This document shows, piece by piece, positions 23,825 to 32,193 of a stretch of DNA of 34,693 nucleotides. Both the position numbers and the translations under genes were made by a program. The notes under the pieces are model-generated. The model was not told the DNA's origin. It saw only the letters and a list, made by a program, of their open reading frames with translations, and did not search any database. Source of the DNA: JANXLS01 sp038227045 (GTDB taxonomy: Bacteria; Planctomycetota; SZUA-567; H5-PLA8); contig JBBRQD010000056.1 in NCBI GenBank assembly GCA_038227045.1, forward strand, positions 1 through 34,693. The letters are read 5' to 3'. Positions within the stretch are counted from its first letter, which is position 1, and the number at the start of each line of letters is the position of its first letter.

Positions 23825-24684
23825 AAAAACTGGCCTTGGTAGTTGAAGACAATCCGGAATTTCAGGATCTGCTGCAAGAACGCATGCTGCAGCTGGGCCA
23901 CACCTGCCATCTGGCGCCCAGCCAGCAAGCCGCGCAGAAACTTATCGAAAAGCATAGTTTCGATTATGTGTTGCTTGATCTCTGCATTCCGTTTCGAACG
24001 AACCAGGGACTTCCGCTTTCAGACAATGGCGAGTCGCTGCTTGAACAGATTGTGGAGCACCCCAAGCAGAAGGGAGTCCCGGTTATCATTTGGACGTCAC
24101 ACGGTCTCGACACCTACGTGCTCGCCGCCCGGCTCATGAGCAAAGGCGCTTTTTATTTCCTGGGAAAAGATTCTGAAGCGTTGGGCGTAAAGCTCAATGA
24201 CGTCATTCGCAGCGCGCTCGCGCGAAAATCAGAACCGCAGGAGCAGGCACCGACCATCGCCAACGGTGCCGCCGCCCTTGAACAGATTTCTCCACCAAAG
24301 GGAGAAATCGCGAACGAGATGGTTTTCTATCCAGACAAAATCGAACTGTGGGGCTTTCGCGTCTTTGATGAAGTGAATTCGTGCCAAATGCGTGAGCTGC
24401 TCGATCTTTTGCGCGTCGTACATCCATTGAGCGGAGAACGCGCCGCGCGCCTTTTGGGGACAGACGGCGGTCAAAACGTCGTATCGCAGTGCGTCCGCCG
24501 CATTCGGCTTGAGCTCAAAAAGCGCTTCTGTGCCAGCTCACGCTGGCCATGCCCTCCGAACGACGTCATCCTCAGTCGCGGCGTTGGTTTCCGGATCAAC
24601 CCCGCAATCAAACTGGTTGACCGATTGTGTAGCGTGGTTCCGCAAGTTGTCGCTCGGGCCAGCACCGAACGACGCGCCCGCTGA
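23821..24684 (+). CDS. Response regulator with C-terminal DNA-binding-like domain
   Basis: 287 residues. The receiver domain has the full set: Glu9/Asp10 (VVEDN), phosphoacceptor Asp53 (LLDLCIP), Thr92 (IIWTSHG) and Lys116 (FLGKD). After a linker (~135-165), residues 170-260 end with VSQCVRRIRLELKKRF and a short hairpin VILSRGVGFRI, the recognition-helix-plus-wing pattern of OmpR-like winged helices. Predicted transcription factor phosphorylated by the preceding kinase. Its likely targets are promoters on this element, including the direct repeat upstream of its own operon. The last ~147 bases overlap, antisense, the end of the sigma-like gene; the DNA-binding part ends before the C-terminal tail. 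Confidence 0.82.
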   Translation: MKKLALVVEDNPEFQDLLQERMLQLGHTCHLAPSQQAAQKLIEKHSFDYVLLDLCIPFRTNQGLPLSDNGESLLEQIVEHPKQKGVPVIIWTSHGLDTYVLAARLMSKGAFYFLGKDSEALGVKLNDVIRSALARKSEPQEQAPTIANGAAALEQISPPKGEIANEMVFYPDKIELWGFRVFDEVNSCQMRELLDLLRVVHPLSGERAARLLGTDGGQNVVSQCVRRIRLELKKRFCASSRWPCPPNDVILSRGVGFRINPAIKLVDRLCSVVPQVVARASTERRAR

Positions 24685-25194
24685 TCCGTTTCTTGGTTCT
24701 GGCAAATAGCCCTCCAAGCCAGCGTCGCGAAACTGCGTGCGCAAACCTTCCACGCGCGTCCGCACGTCCCACGAACTCAGGTCCAAATTTTCGGCGATCT
24801 CAAGTTGCGCCTGCCCCAAGCTGAGGCATTTGCAAATGTCCCGATCTACGCGCGACAGCTTCTGAAGCGCTGCATTCACGTCCAGGTTCAAGTCCTGGTC
24901 TACGGCATCCGGGTCGCCGCATTCTTCCATCGGCGTCGGATCGGACGCCTTTGCGTGGCGGCGGCGCGCGCGCAGCATGTCAATCAGACGCCGATCAATC
25001 AACCCGCACAGTGCCTGTTGTTCCGAAAGGCCACCCGCCTTAGTGGCGTCATAGACAAACCCAGTGATCGTCATCGCCAGTTCCTGCACCGCGTCCTCCA
25101 AATCGTGCCGGCGGAATCCCACGCGGCGCGCCCGTTGAATCGCCAGCTCAATCTTCCACGCCTCGACTTCACCTTCGTAATCCGATGCTTTCAT
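24538..25194 (-). CDS. Sigma-70/ECF-like factor
   Basis: 218 residues. HDLEDAVQELAMTITGF resembles sigma region 2.1-2.2, and LQKLSRVDRDICKCLSLGQAQLEIAENLDLSSWDVRTRVEGLRTQF resembles region 4 with its helix-turn-helix. The last ~50 residues after GLEGYLPEPRN are low-complexity and not part of the fold. Phage and integrated elements encode such factors to switch their own genes, so control of the flanking replication module is likely. ATG 25194 has GGAGG 7 bases upstream; the frame continues to 25293 without a ribosome site. It converges on, and overlaps by about 147 bases, the response regulator. Confidence 0.65.
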   Translation of the reverse strand: MKASDYEGEVEAWKIELAIQRARRVGFRRHDLEDAVQELAMTITGFVYDATKAGGLSEQQALCGLIDRRLIDMLRARRRHAKASDPTPMEECGDPDAVDQDLNLDVNAALQKLSRVDRDICKCLSLGQAQLEIAENLDLSSWDVRTRVEGLRTQFRDAGLEGYLPEPRNGSAGASFGAGPSDNLRNHATQSVNQFDCGVDPETNAATEDDVVRRAWPA

Positions 25195-25421
25195 TGCCTT
25201 GCCTCCAAAGGAGCGCCCTATTGCGCATCCGTGGGGGGCATTCTGCGGCCAGAACTGGTCCCGGTATCTATTCCAGAATCGTTCAGATTGCATGTCATAT
25301 GAACGCCGCGATATGAATGGATTCTGTTCATATTAGATCGCCGGAATTCATCTTCAAAAACCCCAATGCTCCGAATTCTCTCTTGTTACGCCAATGAACG
25401 GCGACACCAGGAGACAAGAAG
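25195..25421. promoter_or_regulatory. Divergent control region of the sigma-like gene and replication operon
   Basis: Contains ATATGAAC at 25297-25304, ATATGAAT at 25311-25318 and the inverse GTTCATAT at 25326-25333: three half-sites in under 40 bases. A TCATATGA palindrome at 25295-25302 is shared with the control region at 20710-20717. This is the expected place for the early promoter of the replication module. Confidence 0.5.
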
Positions 25422-26222
25422 GTGAGCACTACTTTAGACTTTCTCATTAAGGAACCCGCCGAGCAATATCATGCACGGTCACGCGAGTTTCTGAGCAGCC
25501 ATCAACTTGCGGCGTTCCGCAAAAGCCCGGCTCTGTACCACCGGAAAAAACTGGGCTTGATCGAAGACGAAGACCGGCCTGCGTACCTGCTCGGTCGCGC
25601 CGTGCACGCATGGGCACTCGAAGGTCGCGAGGCGTTTGACTCCGCCTTTGCACGCGGAGGCCCGATCAATCCGAAAACAGGCAGACCGTTCGGCACGGCC
25701 ACGCAGGCCTACCAGGAATGGGCGGCGGCACAGGGCAAACCTGTGCTCACCGATGAGCAGCACGCGCTCGTTTCCAACATCGTCGCCGGAATCTCCGCGC
25801 ACGACGGCGCGCGCGAACTGCTCGCCCACGGGACGCCCGAGGGCGTTGCCCGCACCAGTTACTGCGATGTGCCGTGCCAAATTCGTTTGGATTGGTTGAA
25901 TCCCGACGCCGGGATCGTCGACCTCAAAACCTGCGATGACCTGACCTGGTTCGAAGCCGACGCGCGACGCTACGGTTATGCGCATCAACTCGCCTTTTAC
26001 CGCGCCGTGCTGGCCCTCGTAACCGGCCACACTTTTCCCGTGCATTTGATCGCAGTCGAAAAACGCGAACCGTTCCGCTGCGGCGTGTGGCTCCTCGACG
26101 ACCAGGCGCTGTCTGTCGCACAGCACGAAAACGAAGCGGCCATGGAGCGCCTGAAACAATGTGTCGCCCGCGACGAGTGGCCCACCGGCTACGAGGAACG
26201 GCGCGTTCTTGATTGCATCTGA
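25422..26222 (+). CDS. PD-(D/E)XK exonuclease (RecE-like, DUF3799 type)
   Basis: 266 residues. The N-terminal region SREFLSSHQLAAFRKSPALYH and LLGRAVHAWALEG match the phage PDDEXK-like family (DUF3799). The active site is RLDWL, then IVDLKTCDDL (the D-x-K of motif II), followed by YAHQLAFYRAVL (the Q-xxx-Y motif of RecB-type nucleases). Predicted 5'-3' double-strand exonuclease that prepares ends for the annealase-like ATPase encoded next. The start is GTG 25422, with AGGAGA a few bases upstream. First gene of a rightward operon that runs to about 32193. Confidence 0.85.
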   Translation: MSTTLDFLIKEPAEQYHARSREFLSSHQLAAFRKSPALYHRKKLGLIEDEDRPAYLLGRAVHAWALEGREAFDSAFARGGPINPKTGRPFGTATQAYQEWAAAQGKPVLTDEQHALVSNIVAGISAHDGARELLAHGTPEGVARTSYCDVPCQIRLDWLNPDAGIVDLKTCDDLTWFEADARRYGYAHQLAFYRAVLALVTGHTFPVHLIAVEKREPFRCGVWLLDDQALSVAQHENEAAMERLKQCVARDEWPTGYEERRVLDCI

Positions 26223-26257
26223 AATCTTAAAAACCCATCACCATAGGAGAACCATTC

Positions 26258-26965
26258 ATGGGACTGTTGGAATCTGTCAAACGCGGCAAAGAAAACAATC
26301 CACCGCGGCTGTTGGTCTACGGAACGGAAGGTGTCGGCAAATCGACGTTCGCGGCGGATGCGCCCAAACCGATCTTCATTCAAACTGAAGATGGCCTGGG
26401 CGAGATCGAATGCGAAAAGTTCCCGCTGGCGAAAACGCTCGATGACGTCATGAAATCCATCGAGGCGCTCTACACGGAAAAGCACGATTACGGCACGGTG
26501 GTCATCGACTCCGTGGACTGGCTGGAGCGGCTGATCTGGGACCGTGTCTGCCGCGACTTCCCGGTGAAATACAACTCTATCGAAAAAGTCGACGGCGGTT
26601 ACGGCAAGGGCTACGTTCACGCCCTGACGCATTGGCGCGAATTCCTGACGGCGCTCAACGGCCTGCGTCACGAAAGGCAGATGGTCGTGATCCTGATCGG
26701 CCACGCCAAGATCGAGAAGTTCGAAGAACCCGGCTCGGCCGCGTTCGATCGCTTCTCTCCGAAATTGCACAAGCATGCCGCCGCCATGCTTATCGAATGG
26801 TGCGACGCCGTTCTCTTCGCCTGCTCCGAAACGGATGTCAGCACGAAGGAAAAAAAGCGCCTGCTGAAAACCATCGCCGGCCAGAACTTCGTCGCCAAGA
26901 ACCGCTACCAACTGCAAGACAAGTTGCCGCTGCACTGGGACGAACTTCTCGCCCACATGTCGTAG
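26258..26965 (+). CDS. Sak4-like RecA-fold ATPase (phage recombination)
   Basis: 235 residues. Walker A YGTEGVGKSTFAADAP at about 21-36, followed by IFIQTEDGLGEI, and Walker B YGTVVIDSVDWLE near 76-88. Length and motif order fit the AAA_24/Sak4 family, phage single-strand-annealing or RecA-like proteins that work with a DUF669 single-strand-binding partner, here encoded next. GGAGAA lies upstream of ATG 26258. Positioned between the exonuclease and the DUF669 gene, the usual order of a phage recombination cassette. Confidence 0.85.
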   Translation: MGLLESVKRGKENNPPRLLVYGTEGVGKSTFAADAPKPIFIQTEDGLGEIECEKFPLAKTLDDVMKSIEALYTEKHDYGTVVIDSVDWLERLIWDRVCRDFPVKYNSIEKVDGGYGKGYVHALTHWREFLTALNGLRHERQMVVILIGHAKIEKFEEPGSAAFDRFSPKLHKHAAAMLIEWCDAVLFACSETDVSTKEKKRLLKTIAGQNFVAKNRYQLQDKLPLHWDELLAHMS

Positions 26966-27011
26966 CGCATTCACTCAACCACTTACTAATTTCAAAAAGG
27001 AGAAATGTCAC

Positions 27012-27473
27012 ATGGCCAATCTGTCTGGTTTCAATGCGAATTCGGTCGAGCCCGCTGTCGGCTTCGACCCGCTGCCCTCGGGAAAGTACGTCGCCGCCGT
27101 CACCAATTCAGAGATGAAGCCCACCAAGGCGGGCAACGGAAATTATCTCGAGCTGACCCTCGAGATCGTTGAAGGCGAGTGCAAGGGCCGCAAGGTTTGG
27201 GCGCGCCTGAACCTGGAAAACGCGAATGCGGTCACCGTCCAGATCGCGCGTGCCGAACTCTCCGCGATTTGCCGCGCCACTGGCGTGCTCGAGCCGCGCG
27301 ACAGCGTCGAACTGCACAACATCCCGATGCAGATCACGGTCAAACAGAAGACGCGCCCCGACACCGGCGAGATCACGAACGAGGTTCGCGGCTTTGCCAA
27401 GCGCGAGACCGGCCAGGCCGCGACCGCGACGCAGGCCAAGAGCAGCACGCCCCCCTGGCGGAGGAACGGTTAA
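27012..27473 (+). CDS. DUF669 protein, probable single-strand DNA-binding partner
   Basis: 153 residues. LPSGKYVAAVTNSEMKPTKAGNGNYLELTLEIVEGECKGRKVWARLNLEN is characteristic of DUF669, which has an OB-like core and accompanies Sak4 in phages. The C-terminal tail is Gln/Ala/Ser-rich. AAAAAGGAG lies upstream of ATG 27012. Its TAA overlaps the next ATG (TAATG). Confidence 0.85.
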   Translation: MANLSGFNANSVEPAVGFDPLPSGKYVAAVTNSEMKPTKAGNGNYLELTLEIVEGECKGRKVWARLNLENANAVTVQIARAELSAICRATGVLEPRDSVELHNIPMQITVKQKTRPDTGEITNEVRGFAKRETGQAATATQAKSSTPPWRRNG

Positions 27474-27799
27474 TGGGCGCGCTGGCGATGGCACTCGTTT
27501 CCGCGCCAGCGGAACTCGCGCTGGCGCAAGCCGCTTGGGACATGTTCTACGACAGCGCGCTGGCGGAATGCGACGACCCGAATCCCGATCTGAGGCACGA
27601 CCGCGCACTGGATAGAACCATCCGCGCGCTTGGCCGGCGGCCGCGCGCGCCGCTGACGTCGGAGGAGCGCGAGGCGCTATTCGTTCAGAAGGAAGTTCGG
27701 AATTTAATCGCGAGCGCCAGTCGCGTTCGCAACTTCGGCCAGCGCGATAGTAAGGAGGGCAAATGGTCAGAATCGAGCTGCCATATCCTCCGAGCATAA
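27473..27799 (+). CDS. Small phage-type protein of unknown function
   Basis: 108 residues, not recognised. Mostly helical, acidic and Arg-rich (LALAQAAWDMFYDSALAECDD, ALDRTIRALGRRPRAPLTSEEREALF). Its ATG shares a base with the DUF669 stop, and its 3' end overlaps the RusA gene by 37 bases, so it lies inside a coupled phage operon. That arrangement is the main reason to believe it is expressed. No function is proposed. Confidence 0.6.
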   Translation: MGALAMALVSAPAELALAQAAWDMFYDSALAECDDPNPDLRHDRALDRTIRALGRRPRAPLTSEEREALFVQKEVRNLIASASRVRNFGQRDSKEGKWSESSCHILRA

Positions 27800-28116
27800 A
27801 CCATTACTGGCGGCACGTCGGGCCGCGCGTGCTGATCAGTCGCGAGGGCCGCGCGTTCCGCGCGCGGGTCGTTCAGATTTTGGGCGGATTGGGGTTGCCG
27901 ACGCTATGCGGCCCACTGGCGGTCTGTATCGAAGCGCACCCACCCGACAATCGGCGACGCGACCTCGACAACATTCAAAAAAGCCTTCTGGACGCCCTTC
28001 AGCACGGGCGCCTTTACGCAGACGACAGCCAGATCGTCGATCTGCGCGCCATCAAGTTCCCCACTGTTTCAGGCGGAAAAGTCATTGTCAAAATCGAGGA
28101 CGTTTCTTGTGCATAA
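27763..28116 (+). CDS. rusA: RusA-family Holliday junction resolvase
   Basis: 117 residues, normal family length. LPYPPSINHYWR at 6-17 is the typical opening. Metal-binding Asp residues are seen in PDNRRRDLDN (62, 67, 69) and DDSQI (87-88), matching the three-Asp centre of E. coli RusA. The enzyme dimerises and cuts four-way junctions made during phage recombination or replication. The start overlaps the preceding small gene. AGGAGGGC is upstream of ATG 27763. Confidence 0.9.
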   Translation: MVRIELPYPPSINHYWRHVGPRVLISREGRAFRARVVQILGGLGLPTLCGPLAVCIEAHPPDNRRRDLDNIQKSLLDALQHGRLYADDSQIVDLRAIKFPTVSGGKVIVKIEDVSCA

Positions 28117-28405
28117 CCCTAAACGAGCCAAACGCCGCATTTCGATGCTCGAAGGCGTGTGTAGTGAGTGTGGCCATCATGTGCATATGCGGCTGTCCGA
28201 ATGGAAAGCCGCGCGGAATCACGATACCTGGCCCAACTGCAAGAATTGCGCCGGGCGAATTTATCCCGTCACCCGCAAATGCAGTAGTTGCAGCGCCTCG
28301 CTGCGAAGTGGCAACTTAGGCAAACACTGCGCACTCTGTGAACGCAATGGGCTTGGCTCGCCTGTGAATCCTGACGACGCTGTCTCGGAGACCGCGTCGC
28401 GATGA
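28109..28405 (+). CDS. Small zinc-ribbon protein
   Basis: 98 residues with four CxxC knuckles: CSEC, CKNC, CSSC and CALC, giving two probable zinc ribbons. GTG 28109 is preferred, with GAGG about 9 bases upstream inside the end of rusA; an upstream TTG at 28085 is the alternative. Its stop overlaps the helicase ATG (ATGA), so it is coupled to the helicase. Zinc ribbons of this size in phage replication operons are usually nucleic-acid-binding accessories; the exact role is unknown. Confidence 0.7.
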   Translation: MHNPKRAKRRISMLEGVCSECGHHVHMRLSEWKAARNHDTWPNCKNCAGRIYPVTRKCSSCSASLRSGNLGKHCALCERNGLGSPVNPDDAVSETASR

Positions 28406-30057
28406 ATCTACGCCCTTACCAACTCGAGGCAGTGAATGCTGTCTACCGTCACCTGCGTGAGCACGACGACAATCCCTGCGTCGTCATTCCCACCGCAGGC
28501 GGCAAGACGCCGATCCTGGCCACGATCTGCAAGGACGCTGTGGGCCTGTGGGGCGGCCGCGTTCTGGTACTGGCGCACGTCAAGGAATTGCTCGAGCAGG
28601 CCGTCGAGAAATTGAATCTGGCCGCGCCAGAAATGATGCTCAACATCGGTATCTATTCCGCGGGCCTCGGGTGCCGGGATACGGAACACGCAATCATCGT
28701 CGCCGGGATTCAGAGCGCGTACAAGCGCGCGCAGGAACTCGGTCACTTCGATCTGGTGATCATTGACGAAGCACACATGATCCCGTCCGACGGCGACGGC
28801 ATGTACCGCACATTACTGGCCGGCCTGAAGTCGATCAATCCGCACCTTCGTGTGGTCGGCCTGACAGCCACGCCGTTCCGGCTGTCCAGCGGCTCGATCT
28901 GCGCACCAGAGAACGTGCTCAATTCCATCTGCTACGAAGTCGGCGTGCGCGAGCTGATGGTGCAGGGATATCTGTGCCCGCTGATCACGAAGGCCGGAAA
29001 GCAGAAGGCGCAGACGGACGGCCTGCATGTGCGCGGCGGCGAATTCGTCGCATCCGAAGTCGAGGCGCTGATGGACGACGATGCTCTGGTCTCCGCTGCG
29101 TGCCGGGAGATCACCGATCAAACGCGGGATCGCCGGGCCGTCCTGATCTTCACGAGCGGCGTGCAGCACGGTAAGCATGTGGCGAAGATGCTGGGATCGA
29201 TGGGGCAGCGCGTCGAGACTGTCTTCGGCGACACACTGGATTTCGAACGCGAGCAGACACTCACGGATTTCAAAGCGGGGCGTTTGAAGTACCTGGTCAA
29301 CGTCAACGTGCTGACCACCGGCTTCGATGCGCCAAATATCGACTGCGTGGTGATGCTGAGACCGACACTGTCACCTGGACTTTGGTATCAGTGCTGCGGG
29401 CGCGGGTTCCGCCTTCATCCCGCAAAACAGAATTGTTTGATTCTGGATTTTGGCGGGAACGCGCTGCGGCACGGTCCCGTCGACGCGCTCAAAATCAAAA
29501 CTCCGGGCGATGGCACCGGAGAGGCACCGGCGAAAGAGTGCCCCGGTTGCCACGCCGTGATCGCCGCTGGATACACACTTTGCCCGCACTGCGGCCACGT
29601 TTTCGAACGCGAGCGCAATCAACATGAATCGAAAGCCAGCACCGCCGGCGTTCTCAAAGGCCAGAAATCGGACACGACATACGACGTCCAGGAAGTTTTG
29701 TATGGCGTTCACGTCAAACGCGGTGCGCCGCCGGACGCGCCGCGTTCAATGCGTGTGGAGTACCGCCTGGGTTTCAATCACTGGCAATCCGAATGGATCT
29801 GTTTCGAGCACGGCGGTTTTGCGCGCCAAAAGGCCGAAGCATGGTGGAAACGCCGCTCGTGTATGCCGGTGCCGGAGACAGCAGACGAGGCCGCCGCGCT
29901 CGCGCAAGAAGGCGCGTTATGCCAGACGAAAGCGATCACCGTTCGCTCCGTCGCCGGCGACGACTTTGATCGCATCATCCGATACGAACTCGATGCGCCA
30001 GTGAGCGCGGAACCCGAACCCGAGTATGTGCCCGCCGTAGATGATATTCCGTTTTAG
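28402..30057 (+). CDS. SF2 DEAH helicase with C-terminal zinc finger
   Basis: 551 residues. Superfamily 2 motifs: PTAGGKT (30-36), DEAH (122-125), LTATP (154-158), LTTGFDAPN (304-312) and QCCGRGFR (330-337). These match the type III restriction/UvrB-like helicases found in phage replication modules. A CPGC...CPHC zinc finger (380-397) and a ~150-residue C-terminal domain ending in VDDIPF follow; the acidic end resembles SSB-type docking tails. Predicted ATP-driven DNA translocase for origin opening, branch migration or replication restart. It lies 15 bases before the prim-pol gene. Confidence 0.88.
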   Translation: MNLRPYQLEAVNAVYRHLREHDDNPCVVIPTAGGKTPILATICKDAVGLWGGRVLVLAHVKELLEQAVEKLNLAAPEMMLNIGIYSAGLGCRDTEHAIIVAGIQSAYKRAQELGHFDLVIIDEAHMIPSDGDGMYRTLLAGLKSINPHLRVVGLTATPFRLSSGSICAPENVLNSICYEVGVRELMVQGYLCPLITKAGKQKAQTDGLHVRGGEFVASEVEALMDDDALVSAACREITDQTRDRRAVLIFTSGVQHGKHVAKMLGSMGQRVETVFGDTLDFEREQTLTDFKAGRLKYLVNVNVLTTGFDAPNIDCVVMLRPTLSPGLWYQCCGRGFRLHPAKQNCLILDFGGNALRHGPVDALKIKTPGDGTGEAPAKECPGCHAVIAAGYTLCPHCGHVFERERNQHESKASTAGVLKGQKSDTTYDVQEVLYGVHVKRGAPPDAPRSMRVEYRLGFNHWQSEWICFEHGGFARQKAEAWWKRRSCMPVPETADEAAALAQEGALCQTKAITVRSVAGDDFDRIIRYELDAPVSAEPEPEYVPAVDDIPF

Positions 30058-30072
30058 AGAGGACGCCCGATT

Positions 30073-32193
30073 TTGAACTTGGTTGAGACAGCACTCTCTT
30101 ATTTGCGCGCGGACTTGTCCGTGCTCCCCGCGCGTTTGGCCGACAAGCGCCCAGCGCTGTCGGGATGGAAGTCGTTTCAATCCACACTGCCGTCAGAGCA
30201 GCAGGTGCGCGTTTGGTTTGAGAACGCCGAATCACTCTGCATCGTGACCGGCGCCATTTCAAAATTCCTCGAGCTGCTCGACTTCGATCAGCGCGGCGAA
30301 CTATTCCAGAAATGGTGTGAGCGCGTGTGCGAGATGGACCCGGCGCTGTTGGCCCGCTTGGTCATCGAGCGAAGTCCGTCCGGTGGCTGGCATGTGATCT
30401 ACAGATGCCTCGCGGCCATTTGCGGCAATATGAAATTGGCACAGAGAAAGATCTTCGTGGAGAGCGCCGAGCCGTTGGTCATTCAGGGCAAACGCTTTGT
30501 TCCGCGAAAGGAGCCAGACGGCCGCTTCAGCGTTTTGATTACGCTTATCGAAACGCGCGGCGAAGGCGGATTGTTCTTGTGCGCGCCCTCCCCCGGCTAC
30601 GAACTGACACAGGGCGTATTCAGGAACATTCCTGTGATTACCGCCGAGCAGCGCGACATTTTGCTCGAAGCGGCCTGGTCGCTGAACGAATTCATCCCCG
30701 AGCCGGAAAAGATCGAGACCACAGCGATTCCTTCCGCGCAGCGCCCTGGCGACGATTTCAATCAACGCGGTGACGTGCGCGAGCTGCTCGTCAAGCACGG
30801 CTGGTCACTCGTCCGATCTGGCGAAAACGAATATTGGCGGCGGCCAGGCAAGGATCGCGGATGGTCGGCGACGCTCAAGAACGGCGTGCTGTACGTGTTC
30901 AGTTCGAACGCCGATCCATTCGAGTCCGACAAAGCATACAGTCCGTTCGGCGTGTACGCGCGCCTCGAGCACGGCGGCGATTATCGCAAAGCGGCCGTCG
31001 CACTCCGCGGCCACGGTTTCGGTGCGAATCCGGACGATACTGCCGGCGTCGACATCAGCGGAATCATTTCACCAAAGAAGGACGATCAAACCGCCGCGTC
31101 AAACGTGTTGCGCCCGAATGATCTGTTTCATTTCAATTTCGGTGACGATCCCAACGCACTTCTCGGAAACCGCTGGTTGTGCCGCGCCGGTTCGTGCCTG
31201 GTCGTCGGGCAGACGGGCATCGGCAAATCCAGCTTCAGCATGCAGGCGATGGTCACATGGGCGCTCGGTGAGGCGCTCTTTGGCATTACACCCAAGCGTC
31301 CGCTGCGCTCGCTCGTGATCCAGGCCGAGAACGACGTCGGCGATTTGTCCGAAATGTTCGTTGGCGTGGTCAGCGGCCTCGACTGCGCTGATCGATTGAA
31401 TGATTTGCAGCCAATGCTCACGTTCGTCACCGAGACAGGAAAGTGCGGCGACTCGTTTCATCCTTGGGTGGTCAGCCTCATCGAAGTGCACAAGCCCGAC
31501 TTGGTCTGGATCGATCCGCTGTTTGCATTTTTGGGCGGCAACGCCTCCGATCAGGAAACCGTCTCAAAATTCCTGCGTAACGGACTCGGCGCGGTTGCAC
31601 AGCAAACCGGCGTGACTTGGATGATCGTCCATCACACCAACAAGCCGCCCAAAGATCCGGAACAACGCAACGCTGCAGTCGCCAGCGATTACGCATACCT
31701 CGGCTCCGGCTCGGCAGAACTGGCCAACTGGGCACGCGCCGCGATCACGCTCCGCGAAATTGAAAATTCGCTCTTCGAATTGCGCGCGGCAAAACGCGGT
31801 CGGCGCGCCGGCCTGGTCGATGCCAACGACGATCCCGCAACCGAAGTGTACCTTCGCCACGGCGACAAAGGTATCTGCTGGGAGCGCGCCTTGGCTCCGG
31901 AGAATGAGCGTGTTCAAGGAGAAAACGACCAGGCCCAAGATGTTATTGACGCGATGATCGCTGGCCAAATCTACAGTCGTGCCGAGATGCGTAAGCTCGC
32001 GGAGACCGTCCTTGGCATCAAGAAGTCGACGTTCAGCATGCCCGACAGGCGCGGCTTTCGGATTCTGAAACGCGTGCTGGAGCAAACCCGACACCCGCTT
32101 CAGCCCGGCTTTTTTGTGGCCACAACCGCCGGAAAACGGAATGTGAACTTTTCATCCGAAAATCCCATAAGCGAGTCAGAGAGCGAGGCTTAA
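30073..32193 (+). CDS. Primase-polymerase / RepA-like helicase fusion
   Basis: 706 residues. N-terminal bifunctional prim-pol domain: KRPALSGWKSFQ, LLDFD with the DxD metal pair (Asp70, Asp72), and SGGWHVIYR with the sxH His107. The C-terminal half has a KaiC/RepA-type ATPase: Walker A VGQTGIGKSS (378-387), Walker B DLVWIDPLFAF, and VTWMIVHHTNKPP. Primase and replicative helicase on one chain are typical of phages, plasmids and phage-plasmids that start their own replication. The start is TTG 30073, with AGAGG about 10 bases upstream. It lies directly before the GTTCACA array, and one array word already sits inside its last codons (32142-32148). Confidence 0.88.
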   Translation: MNLVETALSYLRADLSVLPARLADKRPALSGWKSFQSTLPSEQQVRVWFENAESLCIVTGAISKFLELLDFDQRGELFQKWCERVCEMDPALLARLVIERSPSGGWHVIYRCLAAICGNMKLAQRKIFVESAEPLVIQGKRFVPRKEPDGRFSVLITLIETRGEGGLFLCAPSPGYELTQGVFRNIPVITAEQRDILLEAAWSLNEFIPEPEKIETTAIPSAQRPGDDFNQRGDVRELLVKHGWSLVRSGENEYWRRPGKDRGWSATLKNGVLYVFSSNADPFESDKAYSPFGVYARLEHGGDYRKAAVALRGHGFGANPDDTAGVDISGIISPKKDDQTAASNVLRPNDLFHFNFGDDPNALLGNRWLCRAGSCLVVGQTGIGKSSFSMQAMVTWALGEALFGITPKRPLRSLVIQAENDVGDLSEMFVGVVSGLDCADRLNDLQPMLTFVTETGKCGDSFHPWVVSLIEVHKPDLVWIDPLFAFLGGNASDQETVSKFLRNGLGAVAQQTGVTWMIVHHTNKPPKDPEQRNAAVASDYAYLGSGSAELANWARAAITLREIENSLFELRAAKRGRRAGLVDANDDPATEVYLRHGDKGICWERALAPENERVQGENDQAQDVIDAMIAGQIYSRAEMRKLAETVLGIKKSTFSMPDRRGFRILKRVLEQTRHPLQPGFFVATTAGKRNVNFSSENPISESESEA

